Source of the DNA: Rhodococcus rhodnii
GTDB lineage: Bacteria > Actinomycetota > Actinomycetes > Mycobacteriales > Pseudonocardiaceae
Direction: 5' to 3'
Assembly: GCA_000720375.1 (NCBI GenBank)
Contig: JOAA01000010.1
Coordinates: 223,040-287,039, forward strand
Length of the DNA: 64,000 nt
The translations under genes and the position numbers were made by a program. The notes under the pieces were generated by a model that was given only the letters and a program-made list of their open reading frames with translations, ran no database searches and had not been told where the DNA came from. This document shows, piece by piece, positions 9,283 to 17,794 of this stretch. Positions within the stretch are counted from its first letter, which is position 1, and every line of letters starts with the position of its first letter.

Positions 9283-10169
9283 CGCTTGGCCACCGACCCC
9301 AAGGCTTCGTCCACAGTGGTGTAGCGGAACGTGAAGCCGTTGTCCTGCAGGGCTTTCGGGATGACGTGCTGGCTGGCCAGCGCGCCTTCGTCAGCGAGCT
9401 CACCCAATGCGAGGCGCAGCGCGAATTTCGGCGCGACGAACGGTGCGGGCCTGCCCAGCGCGCGGCTCAGGGCACGGGTGAACTCCGCGTTCGTCACCGG
9501 GTTGGGCCCCGTCATGTTCACGGGCCCGCGCAACGTCTCGGTGTTGATGATGTGCAGCACCGCGTTGATGTGGTCCTCGTGGTGGATCCACGGCATGTAC
9601 TGGCGTCCGTCACCGAGGCGCCCGCCGAGCATGAACGAGAACAGCAACCGCAGCGGCCCAAGCAATCCGCCTTCTTTGCTGAGCACGAGGCCGGTCCGCA
9701 GGATCGCCACGCGGGCGCCCGCATCGGCGGCGGGTTGGGTCGCGGCTTCCCATTCCTTGCACATCTGGGACAGGAACCCGGTGCCGGGCGGGGTCGTCTC
9801 GTCGACGACGCGGCCACCGGTGTCGCCGTAGTAGCCGACGGCGGAAGCGTTGATCAGCAAGGGAATGTCGCGTTCGGCGACCGCGGTCGCGAGCACCTCG
9901 GTCGGCTCGACGCGGCTGTTGAGCAGCAGCTGCTTACGGGCGTTGCTCAGCCTGGTCAGCGTGATGGCCGCGCCACAGAGGTTGATGACGGCCTCGGCGC
10001 CGTCCAGCGCGCCGTCCTCGATCTTGCCGGCGGGCGGGTCCCACGACCGCTCGTCCGGTGCTGACGACGCGCGGCGGACCAACCGCAGCACATCGTGCCC
10101 TTCGCGTCGCAGCGCCGAAACGAGCTCTGTCCCGATCATGCCGGACGACCCGGCCACGACGACGCGCAT
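9279..10169 (-). CDS. TIGR01777-family NAD(P)-dependent epimerase-like protein
   Basis: 296-residue extended SDR of the TIGR01777 type. It opens with the nucleotide-binding loop VVVAGSSGMIGTELV, then has INLCGAAI, the substrate-region NASAVGYYGDTGG with the Tyr-Tyr-Gly typical of this family, and a C-terminal DUF1731-like segment (residues about 245-296). The reaction of these proteins is not established. In Mycobacterium a member also sits directly before lipB, as here. It is the first gene of the operon leading to the PAP2 gene and lipB. The region upstream (10170-10387) is filled by a large inverted repeat. Confidence 0.88.
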   Translation of the reverse strand: MRVVVAGSSGMIGTELVSALRREGHDVLRLVRRASSAPDERSWDPPAGKIEDGALDGAEAVINLCGAAITLTRLSNARKQLLLNSRVEPTEVLATAVAERDIPLLINASAVGYYGDTGGRVVDETTPPGTGFLSQMCKEWEAATQPAADAGARVAILRTGLVLSKEGGLLGPLRLLFSFMLGGRLGDGRQYMPWIHHEDHINAVLHIINTETLRGPVNMTGPNPVTNAEFTRALSRALGRPAPFVAPKFALRLALGELADEGALASQHVIPKALQDNGFTFRYTTVDEALGSVAKR

Positions 10170-10213
10170 AGCCCGATCCTAGTGAGGAACGCCCAAACGC
10201 GCCGATCCGCCCA

Positions 10214-10384
10214 CGCGTGTCCACCTTTCCAGCACGGCGTGTCCACCTTTCCGGCACGACGAGATGCCCTTTCCGGCACCATGAAATCGCCGGACACGGG
10301 CCCGCGGGGAATTTCGGTGTGCTGGAACGTGCATTTCATGGTGCCGCAGTGGTGGACACACCGTGCTGGAGTGGTGGACACGCG
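10214..10384. repeat. Large imperfect inverted repeat built of ~20-bp units
   Basis: The left arm (10214-10287) contains three successive units of the form (G/C)GTGTCCACC-TTTCC(A/G)GCAC, the third diverged, ending in CATGAAAT. The right arm (10333-10384) is the reverse complement of two such units plus ATTTCATG. The loop contains a further inverted unit (GTGCTGGAACGTGC). It fills the gap between two minus-strand genes, with no coding potential. It may be a terminator for the LLM gene, a mobile palindromic element or a structured RNA. Confidence 0.75.
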
Positions 10385-10387
10385 GGG

Positions 10388-11320
10388 TTAGAGCTGGGGG
10401 GCGACCTCGGCGGCGATCAGTTCCAGGTGGTCCAGGTCGTGCAAGTCCAGGATCTGCAGGTAGATCCGGCCGACGCCGGTCTGCTCGCGCCATTGGCCCA
10501 GCCGGTCGACCACCTCGGCCGGGGTGCCCGCGAGTCCGTTGCGTTTCAACTCGTCGACTTCACGGCCGATCGCCGCGGCGCGTCGGGCGACCTGTGCGTC
10601 GTCCCAGCCGACACATACCGCCTGGGCGATGGAGCGGGTCATCCCGGCGGGGTCACGGCCGATGGCGCGGCAGGCCGCGTCGACGCGCTCGAACTGTTCA
10701 ACGGCCAACGAAGGTTCCGCGAAGGCAACGTTGAACTCGTCGGCGAACCGGGCGGCCAGCGCAGGTGTGCGTTTGGCTCCGCGTCCGCCGATGATCACCG
10801 GTGGACGGGGGCGCTGCGCGGGCTTCGGCAACGCCGGCGAGTCGGTGACCTGGTAGTGCTTGCCGGTGTAGGAGAACTTCTCCTTCAGCGGCGTCGTCCA
10901 CAGCCCGGTGATCACTTCGAGCTGTTCGGTGTACATGTCGAAACGGTCGCCCAGTGCGGGAAACGGGATGCCGTACGCGGTGTGCTCGGCCTCGAACCAC
11001 CCGCTGCCGATGCCGAATTCCACCCGCCCGTCGGACATCTGGTCGACTTGGGCCACGGTGATCGCGAGCGGCCCTGGCAGCCGGAAGGTCGCGGCGGTCA
11101 TCAGGGTGCCGAGCCGGACCCGGCTGGTCTGCACGGCCAGCCCGGCCAGGGTGGTCCACGCGTCGGTCGGCCCGGGCAGCCCGTCGGCCGAACCCATTCT
11201 CAGGTAGTGATCGGACCGGAAGAACCCGTCGTAGCCGGCGTCCTCGGTTGCCCTGGCCACCTTGAGCAGGTCGCTGTAGGCGGCACCCTGCTGCGGTTCG
11301 GTGAAGATCCTGAATTCCAC
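10388..11320 (-). CDS. LLM-class F420-dependent oxidoreductase
   Basis: 310-residue luciferase-like monooxygenase-fold protein (TIM barrel) that probably uses coenzyme F420. It begins MEFRIFTEPQQGAAYSDLLK and has the usual N-terminal ATEDAGYDGFFRSDHYLRMG, then the strand-turn VRLGTLMTAATFRLPGPLA and the C-terminal PVIIGGRGAKRTPALAARFADEFNV cofactor region, split here only by length. The substrate is unknown. It lies 14 bp downstream of a TetR gene in the same direction, so the regulator probably controls it. Confidence 0.85.
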   Translation of the reverse strand: MEFRIFTEPQQGAAYSDLLKVARATEDAGYDGFFRSDHYLRMGSADGLPGPTDAWTTLAGLAVQTSRVRLGTLMTAATFRLPGPLAITVAQVDQMSDGRVEFGIGSGWFEAEHTAYGIPFPALGDRFDMYTEQLEVITGLWTTPLKEKFSYTGKHYQVTDSPALPKPAQRPRPPVIIGGRGAKRTPALAARFADEFNVAFAEPSLAVEQFERVDAACRAIGRDPAGMTRSIAQAVCVGWDDAQVARRAAAIGREVDELKRNGLAGTPAEVVDRLGQWREQTGVGRIYLQILDLHDLDHLELIAAEVAPQL

Positions 11321-11334
11321 GGATCTAACGTAAC

Positions 11335-11931
11335 TCAGCGGTCCCGCCTTATCCCTTCGATCATGTGGATCAAGGCGGTGAACACTTCGGCACTGGCCTT
11401 CTTCGGGTCGCCCGCCTCGGCGATGATCTGCGCGCCGGCGGCGAGCGAGGCGAACATCATCCGCGCGGTCACCTCGATCGGGACGTCGCCGAGCTCACCT
11501 GCCTCGATGAGGCTCTCGAGCACGCTTCGCACGATGCCGAAGCTGTAGCGCTCCTCGCATTCGCGCCAGCGCTCGTAGCCCATCACCACCGGCGCTTCCC
11601 GGATGACCAGCCGCTGGTACGTCGGGTCGAGGCAGACCTTGATGTACTCCTGCACGCCGTCCAGCGCGCGTTCCCACGGCGAGCCGTCGCCGTCGATGGC
11701 CTTCGTCAGCTGGGCCATCGCCTGCGTCTCGACCTGGTGGAAGGCCGCTTCGAACAAGGCCTGTTTGCCGCTGAAGTGGTGGTACAGCGCGCCTTTGGTG
11801 ACCCTGGCGCGTTTGACGATCGCGTCGAGCGACGTGGCGGCGTACCCGTTCTTGGTGAACAGGTCGGATGCGGAGTCGACCAACGCTTGTTTGGTGGACT
11901 CCGAGTAGTCCGCGCGACGCGACCGCATCAT
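11335..11931 (-). CDS. TetR-family transcriptional repressor
   Basis: 198-residue regulator with an N-terminal helix-turn-helix (residues about 14-60), including LFTKNGYAATSLDAIVKRA and RVTKGALYHHFSGKQALFEA, and a C-terminal ligand-binding domain of the usual size. The start is uncertain between ATGs at 11937, 11931 and 11928; 11931 gives the best spacing to the GAGG site. The long upstream reading frame is not real. It is divergent from a short leader ORF and carries four palindromic sites in the shared promoter, so it almost certainly represses itself, the LLM gene and the divergent operon. Ligand unknown. Confidence 0.9.
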   Translation of the reverse strand: MMRSRRADYSESTKQALVDSASDLFTKNGYAATSLDAIVKRARVTKGALYHHFSGKQALFEAAFHQVETQAMAQLTKAIDGDGSPWERALDGVQEYIKVCLDPTYQRLVIREAPVVMGYERWRECEERYSFGIVRSVLESLIEAGELGDVPIEVTARMMFASLAAGAQIIAEAGDPKKASAEVFTALIHMIEGIRRDR

Positions 11932-11953
11932 TGCCATCCTCACAACTTTAGGA

Positions 11954-12029
11954 CATACCGCCGGTACGTACTCGTGGTATGTTGGCCGTGTCGAAACATA
12001 CCGATGGTATGCCGCAGACCAGCGGTATG
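11954..12029. promoter_or_regulatory. Four near-tandem operators between TetR and the divergent operon
   Basis: Four 15-bp sites fit CATACC-N3-GGTATG: 11954-11968 (one mismatch), 11967-11981 (left half degenerate), 11997-12011 (perfect palindrome) and 12015-12029 (one mismatch in the left half). The first two share two bases. Spacing and symmetry are typical for a TetR dimer site, and the position covers both promoters. Confidence 0.8.
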
Positions 12030-12056
12030 ACCCAACTGACGGCTGGGAGGATGCAC

Positions 12057-12137
12057 GTGATCGAGCTTGCGAGAGCACCGTTGAACACAGTGCTCAGCTC
12101 ATGTGCCACGGCCAACCCGGCTGGGAGGCTGACATGA
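12057..12137 (+). CDS. Possible 26-residue leader peptide
   Basis: A GTG at 12057 follows a GGGAGG ribosome site by six bases and opens a short frame (MIELARAPLNTVLSSCATAN...), ending in a TGA that overlaps the ATG of the next gene (ATGA). This is the layout of translational coupling. An ATG two codons upstream (12051) lacks spacing. The ORF lies directly behind the TetR operators. No homologue is known to me; it could simply be a coupling leader. Confidence 0.45.
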   Translation: MIELARAPLNTVLSSCATANPAGRLT

Positions 12138-12646
12138 GCTGGTCGGACTACTACGAGCGTCGGAACGCGATCGACTCGATATTGGTCCGTGCGGAAAAAG
12201 ATCCCGCCGGACCGCTGCCCTTGTCCCCCGCTTTCCGCGACCCGGCCGAGCTGCTGCTGGCGTTGCACTACCGGTGGACGCTCAAGCTCACCGGCAGGCT
12301 GGGGATGGTGCTGGCCGAGGCGGACCGTGACCCGTCGATCGACCTGGTCGACGCGATCTCCGACGCGTGGCGCAAGACGGTCGCGGACAACGCGACATTG
12401 CACGCGGTGCTTGAGGCGCACGCCGACCACTACGAGGCGCTGTGGCCGCAGCTGCAGGCCGAACAGCGAACGCTGGCGCTGGCCGCCGGACTGGCCGAGA
12501 CGCACGAGCCGACCGAGGAGATCACCCGGGTCGGCGCGGCCTTCCAGACATTGCTCCGAACGGCAGAAAAGCAATCGCCCCGTCGGCAGCGCAGTCGGTA
12601 CAGCCCGGTGGAACAACTCCTTCGCAGGCTCGTGGCAAGCGCCTGA
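12134..12646 (+). CDS. Helical protein of unknown function in the TetR-controlled operon
   Basis: 170-residue soluble, acidic, mostly helical protein starting MSWSDYYERRNAIDSILVRA. The ATG at 12134 has a GGGAGG site. Blocks such as ELLLALHYRWTLKLTGRLGM and ADHYEALWPQLQAEQRTLAL suggest a helix bundle. No signal peptide, membrane segment or known catalytic motif was seen. It lies 19 bp upstream of an SDR gene in the same direction and downstream of the TetR operators, so it is likely part of the same response as the SDR and, across the divergent promoter, the LLM enzyme. Confidence 0.7.
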   Translation: MSWSDYYERRNAIDSILVRAEKDPAGPLPLSPAFRDPAELLLALHYRWTLKLTGRLGMVLAEADRDPSIDLVDAISDAWRKTVADNATLHAVLEAHADHYEALWPQLQAEQRTLALAAGLAETHEPTEEITRVGAAFQTLLRTAEKQSPRRQRSRYSPVEQLLRRLVASA

Positions 12647-12665
12647 GGCGGCATATATTCGCCGA

Positions 12666-13574
12666 ATGGCTAACTGGTCCGAGGCCGACATCCCCGATCA
12701 GACCGGGCGCACCGCGCTGATCACCGGCGCCAACTCCGGTTTGGGCCTGCGCAGTGCGAAAGTCCTCGCCGGCATGGGGGCACGGGTGTTGGTCGCGGCC
12801 CGTGACACCGAACGGGGCAACAGAGCGGTCGCCGAGATCGGCCGCAACGCCGAACTGGTCGAACTGGATCTGGCCGACCTGTCCTCGGTCCGCAAAGCCG
12901 CGGCGCAGGTGCGGGAACGGACCGGCGACAAGCTGGACATCCTGATGAACAACGCGGGCGTGATGGGCACGCCGTTCACCAGGACCACGGACGGATTCGA
13001 GCTGCAGTTCGGCGTGAACCACCTGGGGCACGCGGCATTGACGTGGCTGCTGCTGCCCGCGATCAAGGACGGCCGCGTGGTCACGGTGGGCAGTCAGGCC
13101 GCCCGCGGCTGGGGCCTCGACCTGGACGACCCGAACTTCGAACGCCGCCGGTACTCGATCTCGGCGAGCTACAGCCAGTCCAAGCTGGCCAACCTGATCT
13201 TCATGATGGAGCTGGGCAGGCGCGCGCAAGCCGCCGGCCTCAACCTGGTCAGCACCGGCGGGCATCCGGGCATGGCGGCGACCGAACTGGTCGGCAACTC
13301 GGTGAAGCTACGCACCAAGAGCGTCGTCGGCTCGGTCCTGACGTGGGGCATGGCCCAGTTCTGCCAGTCGGTCGAGGTCGGCGCCCTGGCCCAGCTGCGC
13401 GCCGCGACCGAGCCCGGCCTGCGCAGCGGGGACTACTTCGGTCCGAAGTGGGCGATGCAACTCTGGGGCCCGCCCACGAAGGTGCGGCCCAGAGCCGCCG
13501 CCTTCTCGGAGGAACTGGGGCGGCGGCTCTGGGACGTGACAGCCGAACTGACCGGCGTCACACCGGATTTCTAG
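12666..13574 (+). CDS. Short-chain dehydrogenase/reductase
   Basis: 302-residue SDR. The NAD(P)-binding glycine loop is ALITGANSGLGLRSAK (residues about 17-32), the structural NNAGVMG motif is near residue 97, and the catalytic Ser-Tyr-Lys is in SASYSQSKLAN. The overall pattern (long C-terminus, LNLVSTGGHPGMAATEL) fits the retinol-dehydrogenase/oxidoreductase-like subgroup common in actinobacteria. It is the last gene of the TetR-controlled operon. Its stop overlaps the stop of the convergent M14 gene by 17 bp. Substrate unknown. Confidence 0.9.
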   Translation: MANWSEADIPDQTGRTALITGANSGLGLRSAKVLAGMGARVLVAARDTERGNRAVAEIGRNAELVELDLADLSSVRKAAAQVRERTGDKLDILMNNAGVMGTPFTRTTDGFELQFGVNHLGHAALTWLLLPAIKDGRVVTVGSQAARGWGLDLDDPNFERRRYSISASYSQSKLANLIFMMELGRRAQAAGLNLVSTGGHPGMAATELVGNSVKLRTKSVVGSVLTWGMAQFCQSVEVGALAQLRAATEPGLRSGDYFGPKWAMQLWGPPTKVRPRAAAFSEELGRRLWDVTAELTGVTPDF

Positions 13575-16104
13575 TGGCACTCCAGTAGACGGCGTTGGCC
13601 ACCTGGGCGTACAAGCCCTTGGGGTGCGCACGGAACAATGGCTCCGTACCGAACATCACGACCTTGGCGCCACGCTCGTCGGCGCCCGAAACCACGACGG
13701 GCTGACCGCTCGCGGCTTCCGGTCCGCCCGTGCCGTCCTCGTTGGCACGCCAATGCCCAGCCGCCAACGGATGGCCAGCCGCATAACGCTGTTCCACGGT
13801 CACGCCCGCGCCGAGGTTCGTGAACCACTGCGGTGCGTACACAAAGGACTGCGGCAGGGCGCCCGCGCCGATCGGGCCGGTTCCGTTGGTGACGTTGACG
13901 ATCCCGTTCGCGTCACCACGCCCGGCCACCGCGGTCACGTCCAGCAACTTCGCGTCGGCGTTGAACTTCGACCCGGTCGCGCCACGCGTGACCACGCCAC
14001 CACGCGCGGCGAAGGCGTCAACGGCTGCCTTGCCGGAGGCGTTGAGCAGGTCGTAGCGCAGCCCGGACGACACCACCAGAACGTCCACTCGGGACAGATC
14101 GAAGCCGTTGTTCAGCGCCTCCGTGGACACCGGCCGCACCTCAAAGCCCATGTCCCGCAACGCGAACAGCTCGTCCGGACCAACCGCGGCCGCGATCGTC
14201 GGCCGCCGCAGCACCGCACCGGCATCCCCGGCGGGTGCCAGGCTGAACCGCACGCCGTACCGATCGGCCACCTGGAGAGCCGCGACACGGGCCGAAGCCG
14301 GGACGATCACCGAACCGTTGGCCCGGCGCTTGAGTTCGATGCCACGACCGAGCAGATCGTTCACCGCCGCCGCGTCCTTGCCGTCCCGCACGGTGATCGC
14401 CAAGTCCTGGCCGGGACCCGCGTCCACACCGCCGGTCGGCGAGGCCGCGACCACGGGCTTGCTGGCGACCCGCAGGTCACCGCCCTGGATGATGTCCACG
14501 GAAGCACCCCACAGCAGGCGGTGGCTCCACCCGGAGATGTCGTACATCACCTCGGCGCTCGCCGACACGTCGCGACCTTGCTCCAGCATCACGTTGGCCA
14601 GCGCGCGTTTCGGCTGATGCATGTCCACAATGTACGACCCAGCCGGGTAGGTCCGGCCGGCCAGCGAGAACGGCCGGTCGGCCTGACGCACCCGGACATC
14701 GTGCGCGACAAGCAGATCGACAAGGCGAGCCGCCGCAGCACCGGAGCGCTGGGTCGACCCGGCCGGGATCACGTACGCACGCGGGAACTTCGTGGTGAAC
14801 CGGTCCTCGGGACCGAACCCGGGCACGAAACCGTCCGGGATGTACCGCTGCGCCTCACCCGCGGCGCCGCGCCTGAAGATCTCGATCTGGTTGGCGATCA
14901 ACGCGGATCGGTTGTCCTGCACGTACTCCAGGCTCGCCTTCATGCTCGCCTCGGACACATCGGTGTTGATCGCCGAGCGGCGGCGCAGCTCGGTCTCCGG
15001 CAGGTTGTAGTCGCCCCGGTTGACCCGCATCGGGATCTCGATGGTGTACGAGATCGCGCCGTGGAACATCGAGTACTGGGCGGTGTAGATGGGTGCCCAG
15101 CCGTCCCACTCGCCGGACGGGTAGTCCCGGAACGGGATCTGTGTGTCCTGCGCCTCAGGGTGACCGAGCGCCTTGACGGCCTTCTCGATGTTCAACCCGT
15201 TGGCGTAGCCGTGCTTGATATACAGGTCGAAGTCGTAGTTCTGGCCGTGCGGCGGACCAGTCGGCTCGATCAGCGTGCCGGAGACGTAGCCGTGCTCGTC
15301 GAGCATCATCACAGGCTGGACCGTCTTGACGATGTCACGCATCGCGATGCCCTCGGGCTGCGAGGACGTCACGAAGTCCCGGTTGAGGTCGAAACCGTTG
15401 GCGTTGGCCCGGGTGCCGAGGTTGCGGCCGTCCGGGTTCGCCGTGACGTTGAAGTAGACCCTGTTGCGGGACAACAGGTCCAGTGCTTTGCGGTCCCTGG
15501 TGGTGGCGAGGTACTCGATCTGCCGCAGCGCGGCGTCGGTGCCTTCCCACTCGTCGCCGTGGATGTTGTTGTTGATCCAGACCGGCGTCTTGTACTCCCG
15601 CGCGAGCTGGCGGTCACGGGCCGCGGCGGCCGGATCGTTCTCGATCTTGTCGCGCCAGCGCTCCTGCTGGCGGGTCTCCGACGGCCGCTCCGGCGCGGTC
15701 AGCGTGACCAGGTACAGATCCCGGCCGAGGCCGGACTGGCCGACGACCTCCACCGAGATCCGGTTGCTGCGGCCCTGCAGTTCGTTGAGTTTGGGCGCGA
15801 TCGCGTGGTACGGCGTCAGCCCCAGCTTGATGGCCTTGTCAGCGGGGTCCTCGGGGTAGACCCGCAGCTGTGTGGTGCGTGGATAGCCTTCCCGAGAGCC
15901 GAGTTTGTTCTCGGCCAACGCGGACAGGGCCGAGATCCTCGGCGGGTCGACCGCCGCGACCTCGTTGCGCTCCGGGCCGTTGCCCGGCTCCTCGCCTTTC
16001 GGTGACCGCGACGGCGCACCGGTCGCGGCCGGAGCCAGGGTGATGACCGTGAGCAGGGATAGCGCCGATGCGGCGAGCACTCTGCCAACCGGACGTAAAT
16101 GCAC
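13558..16104 (-). CDS. Secreted M14-family zinc carboxypeptidase-like protein
   Basis: 848-residue exported peptidase. The GTG at 16104 gives a signal peptide (MHLRPVGRVLAASALSLLTV...) and sits 8-9 bases behind a GGGAGG site; the reading frame begins three codons earlier but without spacing. Zinc ligands are in NNIHGDEWEGTDA (near residue 181, the H-x-x-E pair) and a later histidine; the catalytic glutamate is probably in SYTIEIPMRVNRG. The C-terminal half (about 500 residues) resembles a beta-sandwich plus a glutamine-amidotransferase-like domain found in large M14 proteins. Likely role: trimming extracellular peptides for nutrition. Confidence 0.87.
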   Translation of the reverse strand: MHLRPVGRVLAASALSLLTVITLAPAATGAPSRSPKGEEPGNGPERNEVAAVDPPRISALSALAENKLGSREGYPRTTQLRVYPEDPADKAIKLGLTPYHAIAPKLNELQGRSNRISVEVVGQSGLGRDLYLVTLTAPERPSETRQQERWRDKIENDPAAAARDRQLAREYKTPVWINNNIHGDEWEGTDAALRQIEYLATTRDRKALDLLSRNRVYFNVTANPDGRNLGTRANANGFDLNRDFVTSSQPEGIAMRDIVKTVQPVMMLDEHGYVSGTLIEPTGPPHGQNYDFDLYIKHGYANGLNIEKAVKALGHPEAQDTQIPFRDYPSGEWDGWAPIYTAQYSMFHGAISYTIEIPMRVNRGDYNLPETELRRRSAINTDVSEASMKASLEYVQDNRSALIANQIEIFRRGAAGEAQRYIPDGFVPGFGPEDRFTTKFPRAYVIPAGSTQRSGAAAARLVDLLVAHDVRVRQADRPFSLAGRTYPAGSYIVDMHQPKRALANVMLEQGRDVSASAEVMYDISGWSHRLLWGASVDIIQGGDLRVASKPVVAASPTGGVDAGPGQDLAITVRDGKDAAAVNDLLGRGIELKRRANGSVIVPASARVAALQVADRYGVRFSLAPAGDAGAVLRRPTIAAAVGPDELFALRDMGFEVRPVSTEALNNGFDLSRVDVLVVSSGLRYDLLNASGKAAVDAFAARGGVVTRGATGSKFNADAKLLDVTAVAGRGDANGIVNVTNGTGPIGAGALPQSFVYAPQWFTNLGAGVTVEQRYAAGHPLAAGHWRANEDGTGGPEAASGQPVVVSGADERGAKVVMFGTEPLFRAHPKGLYAQVANAVYWSATRNPV

Positions 16105-16169
16105 GAAAAGCACCTCCCAGTGAACTGCGGCAAGTCAGTCAACTGGGAGGTGCGGCTGTCAACCCTTCC

Positions 16170-17655
16170 TCAGAAGGGGAATTGCCTCTGCCACAGTTTC
16201 CGCGCGACCTCGGTACGGGTGTCCGTCGCGGACAGTGACCGCTCCGGAGGTCCACAGTGGACGTCCTTGGCCGGGAGCTTGCCGCTCACCAGGAACTCTG
16301 TCCCGATCTCGTTGACACAAGCGTTGTTCGTCGTCAGGTACGTACCGTGGCCGCCCTGATCGGCGGTCACCAGCTTGGCCCGATCACCCAAAGCCGCGCG
16401 CATGTTCTGCGCGCCCACCAGAGGAGTAGCGGGGTCGCGCAGGTTCTGGGTGAGCAGCACGTTGCTCGGCCCACGGTCGGTGATCCGGACAGCCGGTTCG
16501 ATCGGCTTCGACGGCCAGAACGTGCACGGCCACACGTTCGACGGCATCCCGTTGGTCAGCGGGTACTTCTTCCTGTCGGCCAGCACCTGCCATTGGTAGA
16601 TCCCGGTGTGCCGCGGCCAGGACGCGTCACCGCACGCGATGCCCCACAGCGTCGCCACGAAGCTCTGGGTGATCGGGAAGTTTGACAACCGGCCCCGGCT
16701 CGCCGCGCTTGACGGCCTGCCAGAGTTCCGCCATCTGCGGAAAGACCTCGTCGGCGTACAGCCCGCCTCGGGTGGTGCCCCGCAGGACGTTGCCCGTGAT
16801 GCCCTCGATGGGCTGCGCGTCCAGTTTGGCGGCCAGCTCGAAGTACGTGTCCCGGACCGCCTGCGGTGTGGCGCCGAGACCGTACGTGGCGTCGCGTTCG
16901 GCGGCCCACTTCGCGAAGTCCTCGAAGCGTTCCTCGACCGACGCACCCCAGTTCTGCCAGACGCCGCGCCAGATCCCACGCGGATCGACCACGCTGTCCA
17001 GCACGATCCGGTCGGACTGACGAGGGAACAACGTCGTGTAGACGGCACCGAGGTACGAGCCGTACGACCCGCCGAAGTACGAGATCTTCTGCTCGCCCAA
17101 CGCAGCCCGGATCTGGTCCATGTCCCGCGCGGTGTTGGCCGTGGTGACGTACGGCAGCCGGTCGCCGGAGTGCTCGAAACACTGCTTGGCGACCTGACGC
17201 GCGTACGCGACCGATTCGGAGATGTCGCCGTTGGGCGCCGGGTAGGGAATGACCTTGGACCCGTCCAGCTGTTCGGGCGTCAGGGCGCAACTGTTCGGCG
17301 TGCTGCGACCGGTGCCCCTCGGGTCGAACCCGATCAGGTCGTACGCGTCCTTCAGCCGCTGCGGAGCCACCTGGTCGACCAGCAACGGCATGTCCAGCCC
17401 GGGACCACCGGGACCGCCTGGGTTGAGCAGCAACACGCCGCGCCGGGTGGCCGGGTTGGCCGCCTTCTTGCGGGACACCGCGATGTCGATCTTGGTGCCG
17501 TTCGGCTTGCGGTAGTCCAGCGGCACGGCGACGGTGGTGCATTCCAGTGCCAGGCCATCCGGGCATGGTGTCCAGGCTGGAGCCGCGCTGGCGGTGGCCG
17601 GTGTGACGAGCGTGCCCACGACCAATGCGCCGAGCGCCAAGCCGAGCCCTCGCAT
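16170..17655 (-). pseudogene. Tripeptidyl-aminopeptidase-like alpha/beta hydrolase, frameshifted
   Basis: The gene would encode a 494-residue secreted S33-type hydrolase but is split by one extra base. From the ATG at 17655 (GGGGAGG site) it has a signal peptide, the oxyanion region LLLNPGGPGGPGLD, and the nucleophile GGSYGSYLGA near residue 198. Around 16673-16678 the frame breaks: after ...GPVVKLP the protein continues correctly only in another frame (ITQSFVATLWGIACGD). The second part holds the acid (RDPATPLVGAQ) and histidine (QGGHGTYL) of the triad, so the frame as read stops before the active site is complete. A run of three C's at the break point suggests a one-base expansion or a sequencing error. 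If corrected, it is a normal extracellular peptidase of the SCO tripeptidyl-aminopeptidase group. Confidence 0.85.
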
Positions 17656-17794
17656 CTGTCCTCCCCAGAATTCGTCGATGACCTGGCCAACGCTAAAGAT
17701 CACCCGGTGGGCCCGCATCGGCCTGGGGAATGGCTGATCCCCTAGGGGGCCGCGTGACCCCGGACACGTCTGGGCGGGGCGTAACCTTTGATCT

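Noticed and set aside
16660..16690. Programmed ribosomal frameshift in the hydrolase gene
   Set aside because: No slippery heptamer with a downstream structure is evident, and secreted peptidases of this family are not known to use one; a one-base error or mutation is simpler.
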